Shown: positions 24,907 through 33,022 of the stretch, piece by piece | Layout: each line of letters opens with the position of its first letter | Numbering within the stretch: the first letter of the stretch is position 1 | Assembly (NCBI GenBank): GCA_022711765.1 | Contig: JAKLEB010000002.1 | Location: forward strand, 62,001 to 126,000 | Source: Candidatus Krumholzibacteriota bacterium | Lineage (GTDB): Bacteria > Krumholzibacteriota > Krumholzibacteriia > LZORAL124-64-63 | DNA: 64,000 nt | Direction of reading: 5' to 3' | Translations under genes and position numbers: made by a program | The notes under the pieces: model-generated | What the model was told of the DNA's origin: nothing | What the model saw: only the letters and a program-made list of their open reading frames with translations | Database searches by the model: none

Positions 24907-25329
24907 ATGAATCTGAGAATCGGATCGATCCTGTTCTTTGTCCTGCTGATGGCGGTCGCATCGGTCGCCGCCACGCCGGACGACGGCGCGCATCAGGCCG
25001 ACCTCGCGCGCGGCCGGTACCTCGTCGAAAACGTCGGACTCTGCGCGGACTGCCACACGCCGCGCGGGCAGGACGGCGCATTCCGTACGGATCGCTGGCT
25101 GATGGGCAGCGAGGTCGCGTTCACGCCCACGCACCCGATTCCTGGCTGGGCGACGGTGGCGCCGGCCATCGCCGGCCTCCCGAGCTACAGCGACGAGGAG
25201 GCGATCACGCTCCTGACGACCGGCATCGCGCCCGGCGACCGCAATCTTGCGCCGCCGATGCCGCCGTACCGCTTCACCCGCGACGACGCCGTCGACGTGG
25301 TCGCGTACCTGCGGTCGCTGGCGGAGTGA
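24907..25329 (+). CDS. exported mono-haem class I cytochrome c
   Basis: A 140-residue small cytochrome. A signal peptide (MNLRIGSILFFVLLMAVASVAA) precedes a mature domain of about 118 residues with one CADCH haem motif in GRYLVENVGLCADCHTPRG and a methionine-containing APPMPPYRFTRDD segment, where the axial Met ligand is expected. The C-terminal helix AVDVVAYLRSLAE is typical of class I cytochromes c found with dehydrogenases. Its redox partner is not identified in this window. ATG 24907 has GGAGG about 8 nt upstream. It is convergent with a small membrane protein gene. Confidence 0.87.
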   Translation: MNLRIGSILFFVLLMAVASVAATPDDGAHQADLARGRYLVENVGLCADCHTPRGQDGAFRTDRWLMGSEVAFTPTHPIPGWATVAPAIAGLPSYSDEEAITLLTTGIAPGDRNLAPPMPPYRFTRDDAVDVVAYLRSLAE

Positions 25330-25347
25330 CGAGGGGCCGTCCGGGCC

Positions 25348-25698
25348 CTACAGCCAGTCGTGTGCCGCCGCGTGCCTGGCGAGAACCCACAGGCCGCCAG
25401 CGATGACCACCAGCAGGACCGTGTACCGCCGCCAGTGCGCCATGGTCGCCGGTTCGTTCTCGGTGGTGCGGCCGTCGAACCTGGCGATGTCGAGGTAACG
25501 GACGACGACGAGGGCGACGACCAGCCACGCATAGGCGGCGGTCACCGCGGTCGGCGCCGTCCCCCTGGCGATGAGCAGGGCGCCCACGAACAGACCGATG
25601 TTGCCGAGCGCCATCCAGAAGAAGCGCAGGAACGCGGGCAGGCAGCCCGTCTTGGCAGTCGACGATTCCGGGACAGGTCGGCGCGGCGTCTCGACCAT
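25348..25698 (-). CDS. small integral membrane protein of unknown function
   Basis: A 116-residue protein with a polar N-terminus containing one cysteine (TAKTGCLPAFLRFFWMALGN) and three hydrophobic segments: FWMALGNIGLFVGALLIA, AAYAWLVVALVVV and YTVLLVVIAGGLWVLA. Between the second and third lies a basic/acidic loop (RYLDIARFDGRTTENEP). I do not recognise a family. ATG 25698 is preceded by GGAGG at 5 nt; a GTG two codons upstream is in frame. It is convergent with the cytochrome c gene, whose stop lies 18 bases away, across a short GC hairpin. Confidence 0.65.
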   Translation of the reverse strand: MVETPRRPVPESSTAKTGCLPAFLRFFWMALGNIGLFVGALLIARGTAPTAVTAAYAWLVVALVVVRYLDIARFDGRTTENEPATMAHWRRYTVLLVVIAGGLWVLARHAAAHDWL

Positions 25699-25783
25699 GG
25701 CCACCTCCAGACTTGAGCGTGACCCGGCGTCCGAGGACGCGAGTCAAACGGTCTGGATGGCGGCCCGACCACCCGTTCGGTCC

Positions 25784-25811
25784 TGTCGCGATCCGTCTGC
25801 GGATCGCGACA
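25784..25811. terminator. strong hairpin in the 25699-25924 gap
   Basis: TGTCGCGATCCG-TCTG-CGGATCGCGACA is a perfect 12-bp stem with a 4-nt loop, 114 bases past the stop of the minus-strand pseudouridine synthase gene. A second, weaker stem (GTTCGC/GCGAAC) lies at about 25828-25853. It is most likely the terminator of that gene; no T-tract is present. Confidence 0.5.
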
Positions 25812-25924
25812 CCCTTTGGGCACACGTGTTCGCGGATCGCACGACGTGCGAACGACACGATACACCCATCTGCAGGGCCCGTCGAGAGCGGAGGCGGCGG
25901 CTTGCCGGCGCCGGACCGCACGCG

Positions 25925-26623
25925 TCAGGGCAACCCGAGCGCCAGCCACGCGTCCGGCAGCGGCGCGATGACCGAGATCGCCGCGCCGCTCGCCGGATCC
26001 CGGAAGTGGAGCTCACGCGCGTGCAGCGCGATCGCCTGCAGGCGCGGGTCGGTCTCGCGCTCGCCGAACGGCGCTCGCGAACCATAGCGCGCATCTCCGA
26101 GCACCGGGTGGCCGCGGCTCGCGGCCTGGATGCGGATCTGGTGGGTCCGTCCGGTCTCGAGCGTCACCGCGAGCCAGGCGCCCCACGCGGTCGACACCAG
26201 CACGCGGTAGTGGAGCACGGCCGGTTGCGCGTCCGGATGGTCGGAGGCCACGATCTCGGCGCGCGGCTCGCCGGGCACCTTGCGGAGGTGATCCTTCCAG
26301 GTGCCGGCTTCGGGCGCGACCGCTCCGCTCACGGCGACCCAGTAGAGCTTGGCCACCGATCGCGCGGCGAACTGGGCGCTCAGCCCGCGGGTCGCTTTCC
26401 GGCGCAGTCCAAGCAGAAGAGCGCCCGTGGCGGGGCGGTCGAGCCGGTGGACCACGCCGAGATGGGCGTCCAGGGGCCGGCCGTCCCGGTCGTGCAGGAA
26501 TCGGCGCACGCGCATCTCCAGGCTGTCGACGCCGGGCGGCGCCTGGGTCAGGACGCCGGCGGGCTTGCCGACGACCAGGCACGGTCCGTTCTCGTAGAGG
26601 AGGGCGAAGCCGGGCGCGTCCAT
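25925..26623 (-). CDS. RluA-family pseudouridine synthase
   Basis: A 232-residue enzyme with the catalytic motif HRLDRPATG (the Asp is the nucleophile) near residue 60, KLYWVAVSG after it, and the later family signature LETGRTHQIRIQAASRGHPV with LGDARYG. It converts specific uridines in rRNA or tRNA to pseudouridine. There is no N-terminal S4 domain, so it is a short RluA/TruC-like member, and the site it modifies cannot be deduced. I chose ATG 26623, where the similarity begins. There is no clear Shine-Dalgarno, and an in-frame start 78 nt upstream cannot be excluded, though it would run into the divergent gene's promoter region. Confidence 0.87.
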   Translation of the reverse strand: MDAPGFALLYENGPCLVVGKPAGVLTQAPPGVDSLEMRVRRFLHDRDGRPLDAHLGVVHRLDRPATGALLLGLRRKATRGLSAQFAARSVAKLYWVAVSGAVAPEAGTWKDHLRKVPGEPRAEIVASDHPDAQPAVLHYRVLVSTAWGAWLAVTLETGRTHQIRIQAASRGHPVLGDARYGSRAPFGERETDPRLQAIALHARELHFRDPASGAAISVIAPLPDAWLALGLP

Positions 26624-26751
26624 GCGCGGGAGGTTAGGGTGTGGAGGCGATCGAGTCCAGGCCCGGCCGAGGTTGCGGCGCTGGGCGCTTTGTAGCATCA
26701 TGCAGCGACCCCTCGCCCGTCGGTCGCCGGCCTCTTCCCGAGGAGATCGTC

Positions 26752-27366
26752 ATGACCAGGTCCATCGTTCTGGTCTCGCTGCTGGTTCTCGCGATGGTGG
26801 CGGTCCCCCTGGCGGCGAGCGCCGTCACCGAGCCGAAGACGAAGACCGAATACCCGGACCGGGTCACCGTCGCGGTCGACGGCCGTGACGTCGTCCTCGT
26901 GGCCACGGGCGTCGGTCTCCGGGAGAAGACGGTGGCGAAGGTGGACGTCTACACGATCGTGTCGTACGTGAGCGGCGAGGCCGACCTCGGGGCCGATCCC
27001 GGCGCGGCGCTGCGGTCCCTGGACGTCCCCAAGCGGATCCAGCTCAACCTGCGCCGCGAGGTCGGCCGGGAGAAGCTGCTCGCGAGCTTCCGCGGGGGGA
27101 TCGAACGGAACTTCGCGGACACCTCGCCGTTCGCGGACGACCTCGCGCGGTTCGAGGCGCTCTTCGACCGCGACGCCCGGGAGGGCGACCGCATCGTCTT
27201 CGAGTACCTGCCGAGTCAGGGCCTCGTGATCGCGCTCAACGACGAGGTCCTGGGCACCATCGAGAACCGGGCCTTCGTCGAGGCGTTGTGGACCGTCTGG
27301 TTCGGCGAGAAACCGGCGAACGACGGTCTGAAGCGGTCGCTGCTCTCGGCGTTGCCGCAGCCGTGA
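26752..27366 (+). CDS. exported chalcone isomerase-like protein
   Basis: A 204-residue protein with a signal peptide (IVLVSLLVLAMVAVPLAASAV). The mature part is a chalcone-isomerase-fold domain of the bacterial, non-plant type: GVGLREKTVAKVDVYTIVSY near residue 55, LDVPKRIQLNLRREVGREKL, and VLGTIENRAFVEALWTVWFG near the C-terminus. Members of this fold in bacteria are mostly uncharacterised exported proteins, some suggested to bind fatty acids; flavonoid chemistry should not be assumed. GAGGAG stands 7 nt before ATG 26752. It is divergent from the pseudouridine synthase gene and convergent with pcm. Confidence 0.8.
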   Translation: MTRSIVLVSLLVLAMVAVPLAASAVTEPKTKTEYPDRVTVAVDGRDVVLVATGVGLREKTVAKVDVYTIVSYVSGEADLGADPGAALRSLDVPKRIQLNLRREVGREKLLASFRGGIERNFADTSPFADDLARFEALFDRDAREGDRIVFEYLPSQGLVIALNDEVLGTIENRAFVEALWTVWFGEKPANDGLKRSLLSALPQP

Positions 27367-27399
27367 CCTCCGACTGATCCCGCGGCTCGCGCCCGGCCG

Positions 27400-28164
27400 T
27401 CACTCGCGCTCCGCCTCGCCGGTCATCGGTACGAACCGCACGGCGAACACGACGTCGCGGTCCCAGCTCGCCTCGCCCGCCGTCTGGCCCTCGCGGCGCG
27501 TGTAGACCTCCAGTTGCTGGGACAGGTCTCCGACCGGGATCACGAGCCGACCGCCCGGCGCGAGCTGGTCGAGCAGCGGCTGCGGGACCCGCGGCGGCGC
27601 GGCGGTCACGATGATCGCGTCGAAGGGCGCTTCCTCGGGCCAGCCGCGGTACCCGTCGCCGATGCGGACCTGGACGTTGCCGTAGCCGAGCTCGGTCAGC
27701 AGCGCGCGAGCGCGCTCGCCCAGGACCCGCACGATCTCGATGCTGTAGACCTCGGCCGCGATCTCCGCCAGCACCGCCGCCTGGTAACCGGACCCCGTGC
27801 CGATCTCGAGCACGCGGGCGTCCCGTCCGAGGTGCAGCAATTCGGTCATCAGAGCCACGATGTAGGGCTGGCTGATCGTCTGATCTTCGCCGATCGGCAG
27901 CGGGCAGTCGTCGTAGGCGCGGTCGCGGTACGGCTCGGGAACGAAGCGATGCCGCGGGATCCGGCGCATCGCGCCGAGCACCGATGGATCGCGGACCCCC
28001 CGCGAAGCAATCTGCCGATCGACCATCTGCGACCGCCGATGCGCGTACTCCTGGTCGTCGGCCGGGGTCAGTTCCTTCATGGCCGCACCTCGCACGAACA
28101 GGACGACGAGGATCACGCCGGCCGCAATCAACGCGATCCAGATCGGGTAGGCCGCCCTGACCAT
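27400..28164 (-). CDS. pcm: membrane-anchored protein-L-isoaspartate O-methyltransferase
   Basis: A 254-residue SAM-dependent methyltransferase that repairs isoaspartyl damage in proteins. The catalytic domain (about 40-250) has SRGVRDPSVLGAMRRIPRH, the substrate-loop sequence IGEDQTISQPYIVALM, the SAM motif VLEIGTGSGYQAAVL and the later DAIIVTAAPPRVPQPLLDQL. The unusual part is a 19-residue hydrophobic helix near the N-terminus (YPIWIALIAAGVILVVLFV), so the enzyme is probably tethered to the membrane or exported and acts on envelope proteins. The start is firm: GGAGG 6 nt before ATG 28164 and the helix follows at once. It lies 53 bases downstream of the beta-helix gene on the same strand, with a long hairpin between them. 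Confidence 0.88.
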   Translation of the reverse strand: MVRAAYPIWIALIAAGVILVVLFVRGAAMKELTPADDQEYAHRRSQMVDRQIASRGVRDPSVLGAMRRIPRHRFVPEPYRDRAYDDCPLPIGEDQTISQPYIVALMTELLHLGRDARVLEIGTGSGYQAAVLAEIAAEVYSIEIVRVLGERARALLTELGYGNVQVRIGDGYRGWPEEAPFDAIIVTAAPPRVPQPLLDQLAPGGRLVIPVGDLSQQLEVYTRREGQTAGEASWDRDVVFAVRFVPMTGEAERE

Positions 28165-28178
28165 GGCGCACCTCCTTT

Positions 28179-28215
28179 GCGCCGCCGGTCAGGCCGTCGC
28201 GGCTACCGGCGGCGC
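28179..28215 (-). terminator. long hairpin between the beta-helix gene and pcm
   Basis: GCGCCGCCGGT (28179-28189) pairs with ACCGGCGGCGC (28205-28215), and an inner GCCG/CGGC stem extends it. On the minus strand it begins 2 bases past the beta-helix stop codon and ends directly before the AAAGGAGG ribosome site of pcm. It could terminate, attenuate or protect the upstream mRNA. Confidence 0.5.
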
Positions 28216-28217
28216 GG

Positions 28218-29684
28218 TCACTTGACCAGCGTCGCCTTCTGCGTCAGCGCCCGGCCGCCGGCCTCGACGCGGACTAGGTAGGTTGCGGCCGGCGCCGGCT
28301 GTCCCCGAACGTCGCGCCCATCCCAGGCGATGGTCTGCGACCCTGCCGGCTTCCAGCCATCCGCGAGTACCCGGACCAGGCCACCGCGCAGATCGCGGAC
28401 CGTCACCGTGACGGCCTGCGCGCGATCGAGCGTGAACGAGATCCAGGTCCGCGGATTGAACGGATTGGGACGACACGGCGCGAGGGAGAACGCGGCAGGC
28501 ACGGCCCCGCCGGCGCCGGTCCCGGTCCCCGAGCAGCCGACGGGCCAGGCGCCGATGAGGCCGCAGCCAGGGTTGTTCTCGGCGGCGCACGGCGACGTGA
28601 CGTCCAGGCTGTACGGCGTCTCCGGAGCGAGGTCGTCGCAGAAGAGCGGATTGGCCGCGAGGTTGCCGTCGATTCCCGAGAGCGGAGCGAGCGGGCCGAC
28701 GTAGTCGCCCCCGACGTTGGCGAAGACGTCGTTGCAGGATCCGGCGGCGACGCCGGGGCCGGCCGCGGCCGCCCCCAGCTGGCTGAACACGAGGATCGAG
28801 TGGTCGAGGACGAGGCCAGCTCCGCTGTTCAGGTAGAAACCGCCGCCCGAGACCGCAGCGCGGTTGCCGGTGAACGTGCAGCCGGTCGCCGTGACGGTCC
28901 CGCTGTCCACGAACACGGCGCCGCCGCCCGAATCCGCGCCGTTGCCGGCGAACGTGCAGCCGATCAGGTCGATCGCGCAATCCTGGGCGAAGATCGCGCC
29001 GCCCAGCTGGTGGGCCGTGTTGTCCAGGAACATGGTCCCGGTCACGGTGGCCGTGCAGTCGCCGAACTCGATCGCGCCTCCCCAGTAGTCGGCGACGTTG
29101 CCGGCGAAGCGGCACTCGGTGATCTCGACGCCGCCCACGCCGCCGCACCGGATGTTGACCGCCGCGCCGTCCCAGCCGATCGCGTGGTTGCCGGTGAACG
29201 TGCAGCGAGCGAGGCGCAGCTGATTGCCGGACACGGTCGAGCGGAAATAGAGACCGCCGCCATAGAGCGGCGAGGAGTTGTCGGCGAGCACGCAATCGGC
29301 AAGGGACACCAGCTTGGCGTCGTCGCACCGCAGGGCGCCGCCGCCGCTGGCGTGGCTGCCGCCGGTGAGCGTGAGGCCGGCCAGCGATATCGTGTCCGCG
29401 CCGTCGCCGGTGAAGATCCGCCCGAGCTGCTGGGCGTCGATGACGACCGCGGACGGGTTGCTGGCGTCGCCGATCACCACGATGTCGCTCGCGATCGCGA
29501 TATCGTGCTCGAGATAGGTTCCCGCGGCGACGACGACCGTGTCGCCGGGCGCAGCCTGACCGATGCCGGCGGCGATCGTCGCGGCGTCGCCGGGAACGTG
29601 GATCGTGGTCGCCGGGGCGAGCGCGGGGAGGGCGAGGCAGGCGACCAGGAGCCAGGCGTGCGCAAACGAGCGGAGTCGTGGCAT
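28218..29684 (-). CDS. secreted right-handed beta-helix protein with FlgD-type NPFNP tail
   Basis: A 488-residue exported protein. A signal peptide (AHAWLLVACLALPALAPA) is followed by the polymorphic beta-barrel/helix pattern, TTIHVPGDAATIAAGI and GDTVVVAAGTYLEHDI. About ten parallel beta-helix rungs cover roughly residues 80-310, with recurring units such as CTFTGNHA, CRFAGNVADYWGGAI and CTFAGNGADSGGGAVFV. Cysteines recur at the same rung position. The C-terminal 85 residues are a FlgD-Ig-like tail with CRPNPFNPRTWISFTL and WDGRDVRGQPAPAATYLVRV. The fold is that of polysaccharide-binding or -cleaving proteins and adhesins; no catalytic site is evident. ATG 29684 follows AAAGGA. Confidence 0.82.
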   Translation of the reverse strand: MPRLRSFAHAWLLVACLALPALAPATTIHVPGDAATIAAGIGQAAPGDTVVVAAGTYLEHDIAIASDIVVIGDASNPSAVVIDAQQLGRIFTGDGADTISLAGLTLTGGSHASGGGALRCDDAKLVSLADCVLADNSSPLYGGGLYFRSTVSGNQLRLARCTFTGNHAIGWDGAAVNIRCGGVGGVEITECRFAGNVADYWGGAIEFGDCTATVTGTMFLDNTAHQLGGAIFAQDCAIDLIGCTFAGNGADSGGGAVFVDSGTVTATGCTFTGNRAAVSGGGFYLNSGAGLVLDHSILVFSQLGAAAAGPGVAAGSCNDVFANVGGDYVGPLAPLSGIDGNLAANPLFCDDLAPETPYSLDVTSPCAAENNPGCGLIGAWPVGCSGTGTGAGGAVPAAFSLAPCRPNPFNPRTWISFTLDRAQAVTVTVRDLRGGLVRVLADGWKPAGSQTIAWDGRDVRGQPAPAATYLVRVEAGGRALTQKATLVK

Positions 29685-29727
29685 GACGGGTCCTTTCTGC
29701 TCGTGCGATCCGTCGCGGTGGGAGATG

Positions 29728-29757
29728 AGCATGCCACAGGCGGGCTCCGCCTGTCAA
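29728..29757 (-). promoter_or_regulatory. promoter with embedded dyad for the beta-helix gene
   Basis: On the minus strand a perfect -35 TTGACA (29757-29752), an 18-nt spacer and CATGCT (29733-29728) precede the gene by about 44 bases. A perfect dyad ACAGGCGG-GCT-CCGCCTGT (29736-29754) lies between and over these boxes, a typical operator position. Confidence 0.45.
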
Positions 29758-29865
29758 ACCGGCCCCCCGGCGCGGATCGCGGAGGCGCGCCCGGGATTTT
29801 CGCGTAACCTGTAGGCGCCGAAGCTCAGGTCGTTTCGCTCTGTCAGCCATGATGAGGAGCCCGCG

Positions 29866-31635
29866 ATGTCCCGTTTCGACCCCCATTCCTGGTGCGACGC
29901 CGATCAGCCGGCGCAGCGCCACCTCGATCTCGAACTGAGCGTGGACTTCGTCGCGCGGACGCTCCGGGGTAAGGTCCGCCTTCACCTGGCGCAGCGCGCT
30001 GCCGGCCCCCTCGATCTGGACGCCCGCAGCCTCGCCATCGAGTCCGTGCGGAACGGATCGGGCGCGGCGATCCCCTGGGCGATCGCCGAGTCGGAGCCCG
30101 TGCGCGGCGACCGCCTGCGCGTGGACCTGCCGGCGGGCACCGACCTGGTCGAGATCGTCTACACGACCGCGCCCGGCGCCGTCGCGCTCGGCTGGCTCGA
30201 GCCGCAACAGACTGCGGGCGGCCGGCACCCCTTCCTGTTCAGCCAGTGTCAACCGATCCACGCGCGCACGATCGTCCCGTGTCAGGACACGCCCCGGCAC
30301 CGCGTGACCTACGACGCCGCGGTCACCGTGCCGGCGCCCCTGCGCGCCGTGATGTCGGCGGGCGCGGCCGGCGAGACGCACGATCGGCACGGCCGCACGA
30401 CCTGGCGCTTCCGCATGCCGCAGGCGATCCCGACCTACCTGCTCGCCCTCGCGGTCGGCAACCTCGACCGGCGCGACCTCGGCCCCCGGTCGTGCGTCTA
30501 CGCCGAGCCCGAGACGGTCGAGCGGGCGGCCTGGGAGTTCGCCGAGGTCGAGAGCATGATCGCCTCGGCCGAGACTCTCTTCGGGCCCTACGAGTGGGAC
30601 CGATTCGACCTGCTGCTGATGCCGCCGGCGTTCCCCTACGGCGGCATGGAGAATCCGCGCCTCACGTTCCTGACGCCCACGCTGCTCGCGGGCGACCGTT
30701 CGCAGGTCAACGTCGTCGCGCACGAGCTGGCGCATTCCTGGACCGGCAACCTCGTGACCAACGCCACGATGAATGACTTCTGGCTCAACGAGGGGTTCAC
30801 CGTGTACGCCGAGCGGCGCATCCTCGAGGAGGTCTACGGCAAGGAGTACGCCGACCTGCAGGGCGTGGTCCGCCGCAATGCGCTCCAGGTCAACCTCGAT
30901 CACTTCGGCAAGGGTTCGCCTTACACGAAGCTGCGCACCGATCTCGCGGGCGTCGATCCCGACGAGGTCTACTCGCTCGTGCCGTACGAGAAGGGCGCGC
31001 AATTCGTGCTGCTCGTGGAGAACGCCGTCGGGCGCGCGCGATTCGACCGCTTCCTGCGCGCGTACATCGACACGTTCCGCTTCCGATCGATCACCACCGA
31101 CGAGTTCCTGGCTTTTCTCGAGCAGGAGCTGCCGGGCGTCTACGCCCGGGTCGAAGGGCCGCGGTGGGTGGACGGGCCGGACATGCCGGACAACGAGCTG
31201 CCCGTCGTGTCGGCGCGGGTCGACCGGGTGCGCTCGCTCGCGGCCGGCTGGGCGTGCGGCGCGCGGCCGACGCGCGACGACGTGGACGCCTGGTCGCCCA
31301 CCGAATGGCAGCTCTACCTGCAGGACCTGCCGCGCCAGCTCGGCGACGGGGATTGCCACTGGCTCGACGAGACCTTCCGGCTCACGAAGCAGGGCAACTA
31401 CGAGGTCCTGGTGGAATGGTTGACCATCGCCGCAGGCTCGAACTTCGCGCCGGCGCTGCCGCGCATCCGCGAGGTCCTCAGCAGCGTCGGCCGGATGAAG
31501 TACCTCAAGCCGCTGTACACGGCGCTCATGAAGAACGAGGCGACGCAGGCCTTCGCGCGCGAGGTGTTCGCCGAGGCGGCGGACTCCTACCATCCGCTCA
31601 GCAAGGGAGCGGTGGCGGGCATCGTGAAGGCGTGA
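29866..31635 (+). CDS. M1-family zinc aminopeptidase (leukotriene A4 hydrolase-like)
   Basis: A 589-residue metallopeptidase with the M1 layout: an N-terminal beta-saddle (1-190), catalytic domain (about 190-430) and C-terminal helical domain. The exopeptidase motif YGGMENP is at about residue 258. The zinc site is HELAH (H286, H290) plus E309 in NEGFTVY, the usual HEXXH-18-E spacing. LVPYEKGAQF holds the Tyr that stabilises the transition state. Length and order resemble leukotriene A4 hydrolase/cold-active aminopeptidases, which release N-terminal residues from peptides. No signal peptide is present, so it is cytoplasmic. GAGGAG lies 7 nt before ATG 29866. Confidence 0.92.
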   Translation: MSRFDPHSWCDADQPAQRHLDLELSVDFVARTLRGKVRLHLAQRAAGPLDLDARSLAIESVRNGSGAAIPWAIAESEPVRGDRLRVDLPAGTDLVEIVYTTAPGAVALGWLEPQQTAGGRHPFLFSQCQPIHARTIVPCQDTPRHRVTYDAAVTVPAPLRAVMSAGAAGETHDRHGRTTWRFRMPQAIPTYLLALAVGNLDRRDLGPRSCVYAEPETVERAAWEFAEVESMIASAETLFGPYEWDRFDLLLMPPAFPYGGMENPRLTFLTPTLLAGDRSQVNVVAHELAHSWTGNLVTNATMNDFWLNEGFTVYAERRILEEVYGKEYADLQGVVRRNALQVNLDHFGKGSPYTKLRTDLAGVDPDEVYSLVPYEKGAQFVLLVENAVGRARFDRFLRAYIDTFRFRSITTDEFLAFLEQELPGVYARVEGPRWVDGPDMPDNELPVVSARVDRVRSLAAGWACGARPTRDDVDAWSPTEWQLYLQDLPRQLGDGDCHWLDETFRLTKQGNYEVLVEWLTIAAGSNFAPALPRIREVLSSVGRMKYLKPLYTALMKNEATQAFAREVFAEAADSYHPLSKGAVAGIVKA

Positions 31636-31651
31636 ACGCCGCGGCCGCGCC

Positions 31652-32743
31652 CTAGCGGAACAGGTCCTTGAGGCTCGACCAGCTCGTCGGCAGGGCCGTG
31701 CCCTCCTCCGGGACGCCGGTCACGCCGGCTGGTTCGAGACCGTCCAGCCAGAGCACGTAACCGTACTCGTGGCCCTCGAGACCGCCGGGCGCGGAGAACT
31801 CCGTCGGACCGGTCCAGAGCCAGACCTCCTGGCCCGGCTCGCCCGTGACCGTCAGCACGCCTTCCTCGCAGCGGCCGATCGGCACGCTCTGCACGACGCC
31901 GACGCTGCTGCAATCCAGCGGTCCGAGCTCGAACAGGTAGGTCGGGTACTCCGCGTCGCCCCGGATCTGGATCGAGCCGGAAGGGCCGATCTGCGCGATG
32001 AACCAGTCGGTGTCGCGGCAGTCCGCGCCCTGGTACAGGTACCAGCCGGATCGCCCGCAGAACACGAGCCTGCCATTGCTCCGGCCCGGCAAATTCTGCA
32101 TGGCCTGCCCGTACTGGGAGCCGCAGCAGCCGCCGTTGTACTCGTCTTCGTAATCGTCGTGGAGCGGCGGCTCGCCCTCGAGCATCGCGCCCGGCGGACA
32201 CATGACGACGCAGGGCTCGTAGCCCTCGACGTTCAGGACGTACTCGCCGCATTCCGTACCGTAGCCGTCGACGACGATGTAGTAGGTCAGGCGACCGACC
32301 AGTTCCGCGTAGTCGATGTATGAGACGTACGCTCCGCAATCGCCGCCGCCGTAGTGATCGTCGTTGCAGGCGACCAGGGCGAGCGACTCGTCGTAGATGT
32401 ACACCTTGGTGTCGTAGGCGGAGCCGCAGAGGTCGACCGAGATCTCCGTGGTGATCGCCGGCGTGAAGCTGTACACGACATCCGGGGCGACCGAGTCGAA
32501 GTACGGGCACGCTTCATCGTAATCGTCGGCCGCGCCGCACGTGGTGCCTGTGTCCGCGAACGGCAGGGACGCGATCGGCACCGCGGCGGCGATGGTGTCG
32601 CCGCCGATGCGGTCGAGGATCGCGACCGGCTGGCCGCGTGAGGCTGGCTTCGCGGCGCGATCGTTGCACGGGCTGAGGTCGGCCAGGGCCTCGGCGGCCG
32701 CGAGGGTGGCAACGAGCAATCCGCAGGCGATCAATGGACGCAT
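31652..32743 (-). CDS. secreted PPC-like protein with SW-x3-K-x-LF tail
   Basis: A 363-residue exported protein. The signal peptide (MRPLIACGLLVATLAAAEALA) is followed by a beta-sandwich domain at about 40-180 that resembles bacterial pre-peptidase C-terminal domains: APDVVYSFTPAITTEISVDL, YDTKVYIYDESL and YYIVVDGYG. A second related sandwich spans about 215-325 (WFIAQIGPSGSIQIRGDAEY). Many paired cysteines point to an extracellular location. The C-terminus, PTSWSSLKDLFR, lacks any FlgD-like domain and matches the tail of the partial gene at 2-106. The function is unknown; carbohydrate or surface binding is a guess. AAGGGGGA lies before ATG 32743, an in-frame GTG-type start upstream being less likely. 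Confidence 0.78.
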   Translation of the reverse strand: MRPLIACGLLVATLAAAEALADLSPCNDRAAKPASRGQPVAILDRIGGDTIAAAVPIASLPFADTGTTCGAADDYDEACPYFDSVAPDVVYSFTPAITTEISVDLCGSAYDTKVYIYDESLALVACNDDHYGGGDCGAYVSYIDYAELVGRLTYYIVVDGYGTECGEYVLNVEGYEPCVVMCPPGAMLEGEPPLHDDYEDEYNGGCCGSQYGQAMQNLPGRSNGRLVFCGRSGWYLYQGADCRDTDWFIAQIGPSGSIQIRGDAEYPTYLFELGPLDCSSVGVVQSVPIGRCEEGVLTVTGEPGQEVWLWTGPTEFSAPGGLEGHEYGYVLWLDGLEPAGVTGVPEEGTALPTSWSSLKDLFR

Positions 32744-32942
32744 GGCGATCCCCCTTTCGCGCCGGGGCACGAGCGCCGCGGCGCGCCGATATGTTACCAC
32801 GTCCGGGCCGGCGCCCGATAGCGGCGTACTGCGTTCACCACGGCCGATATCCGAACGAACAAGTGGGAAATACCGCCGATCCGCGGCGGTCGTCCCTGGC
32901 TTCGCTTTCCTCGTCGCGTCCGCCTGCGCCGCCGCCCTCGCG

Positions 32943-32971
32943 TTGCAGCCGGCCCGGCAATGGCCTAGACT
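32943..32971 (+). promoter_or_regulatory. sigma-70-type promoter for the secreted M3 peptidase gene
   Basis: TTGCAG (32943-32948), a 17-nt spacer and TAGACT (32966-32971) lie 51 bases before ATG 33023. The predicted leader begins with a perfect 8-bp hairpin, CGCGCCGG-AGTC-CCGGCGCG (32978-32997), which may stabilise the mRNA. The rest of the gap 32744-33022 shows nothing else. Confidence 0.5.
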
Positions 32972-33022
32972 GACCTGCGCGCCGGAGTCCCGGCGCGACG
33001 TCCTCGACCCGGGAGTACCGCG

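Noticed and set aside
25784..25853. A tRNA or structured ncRNA gene in the gap with two hairpins
   Set aside because: No cloverleaf, anticodon arm or TPsiC sequence fits. The first hairpin is adequately explained as a terminator.
26752..27366. Flavonoid (plant-type) chalcone isomerase activity
   Set aside because: The protein is exported and the bacterial family members of this fold mostly lack the plant active site. No phenylpropanoid genes are nearby.
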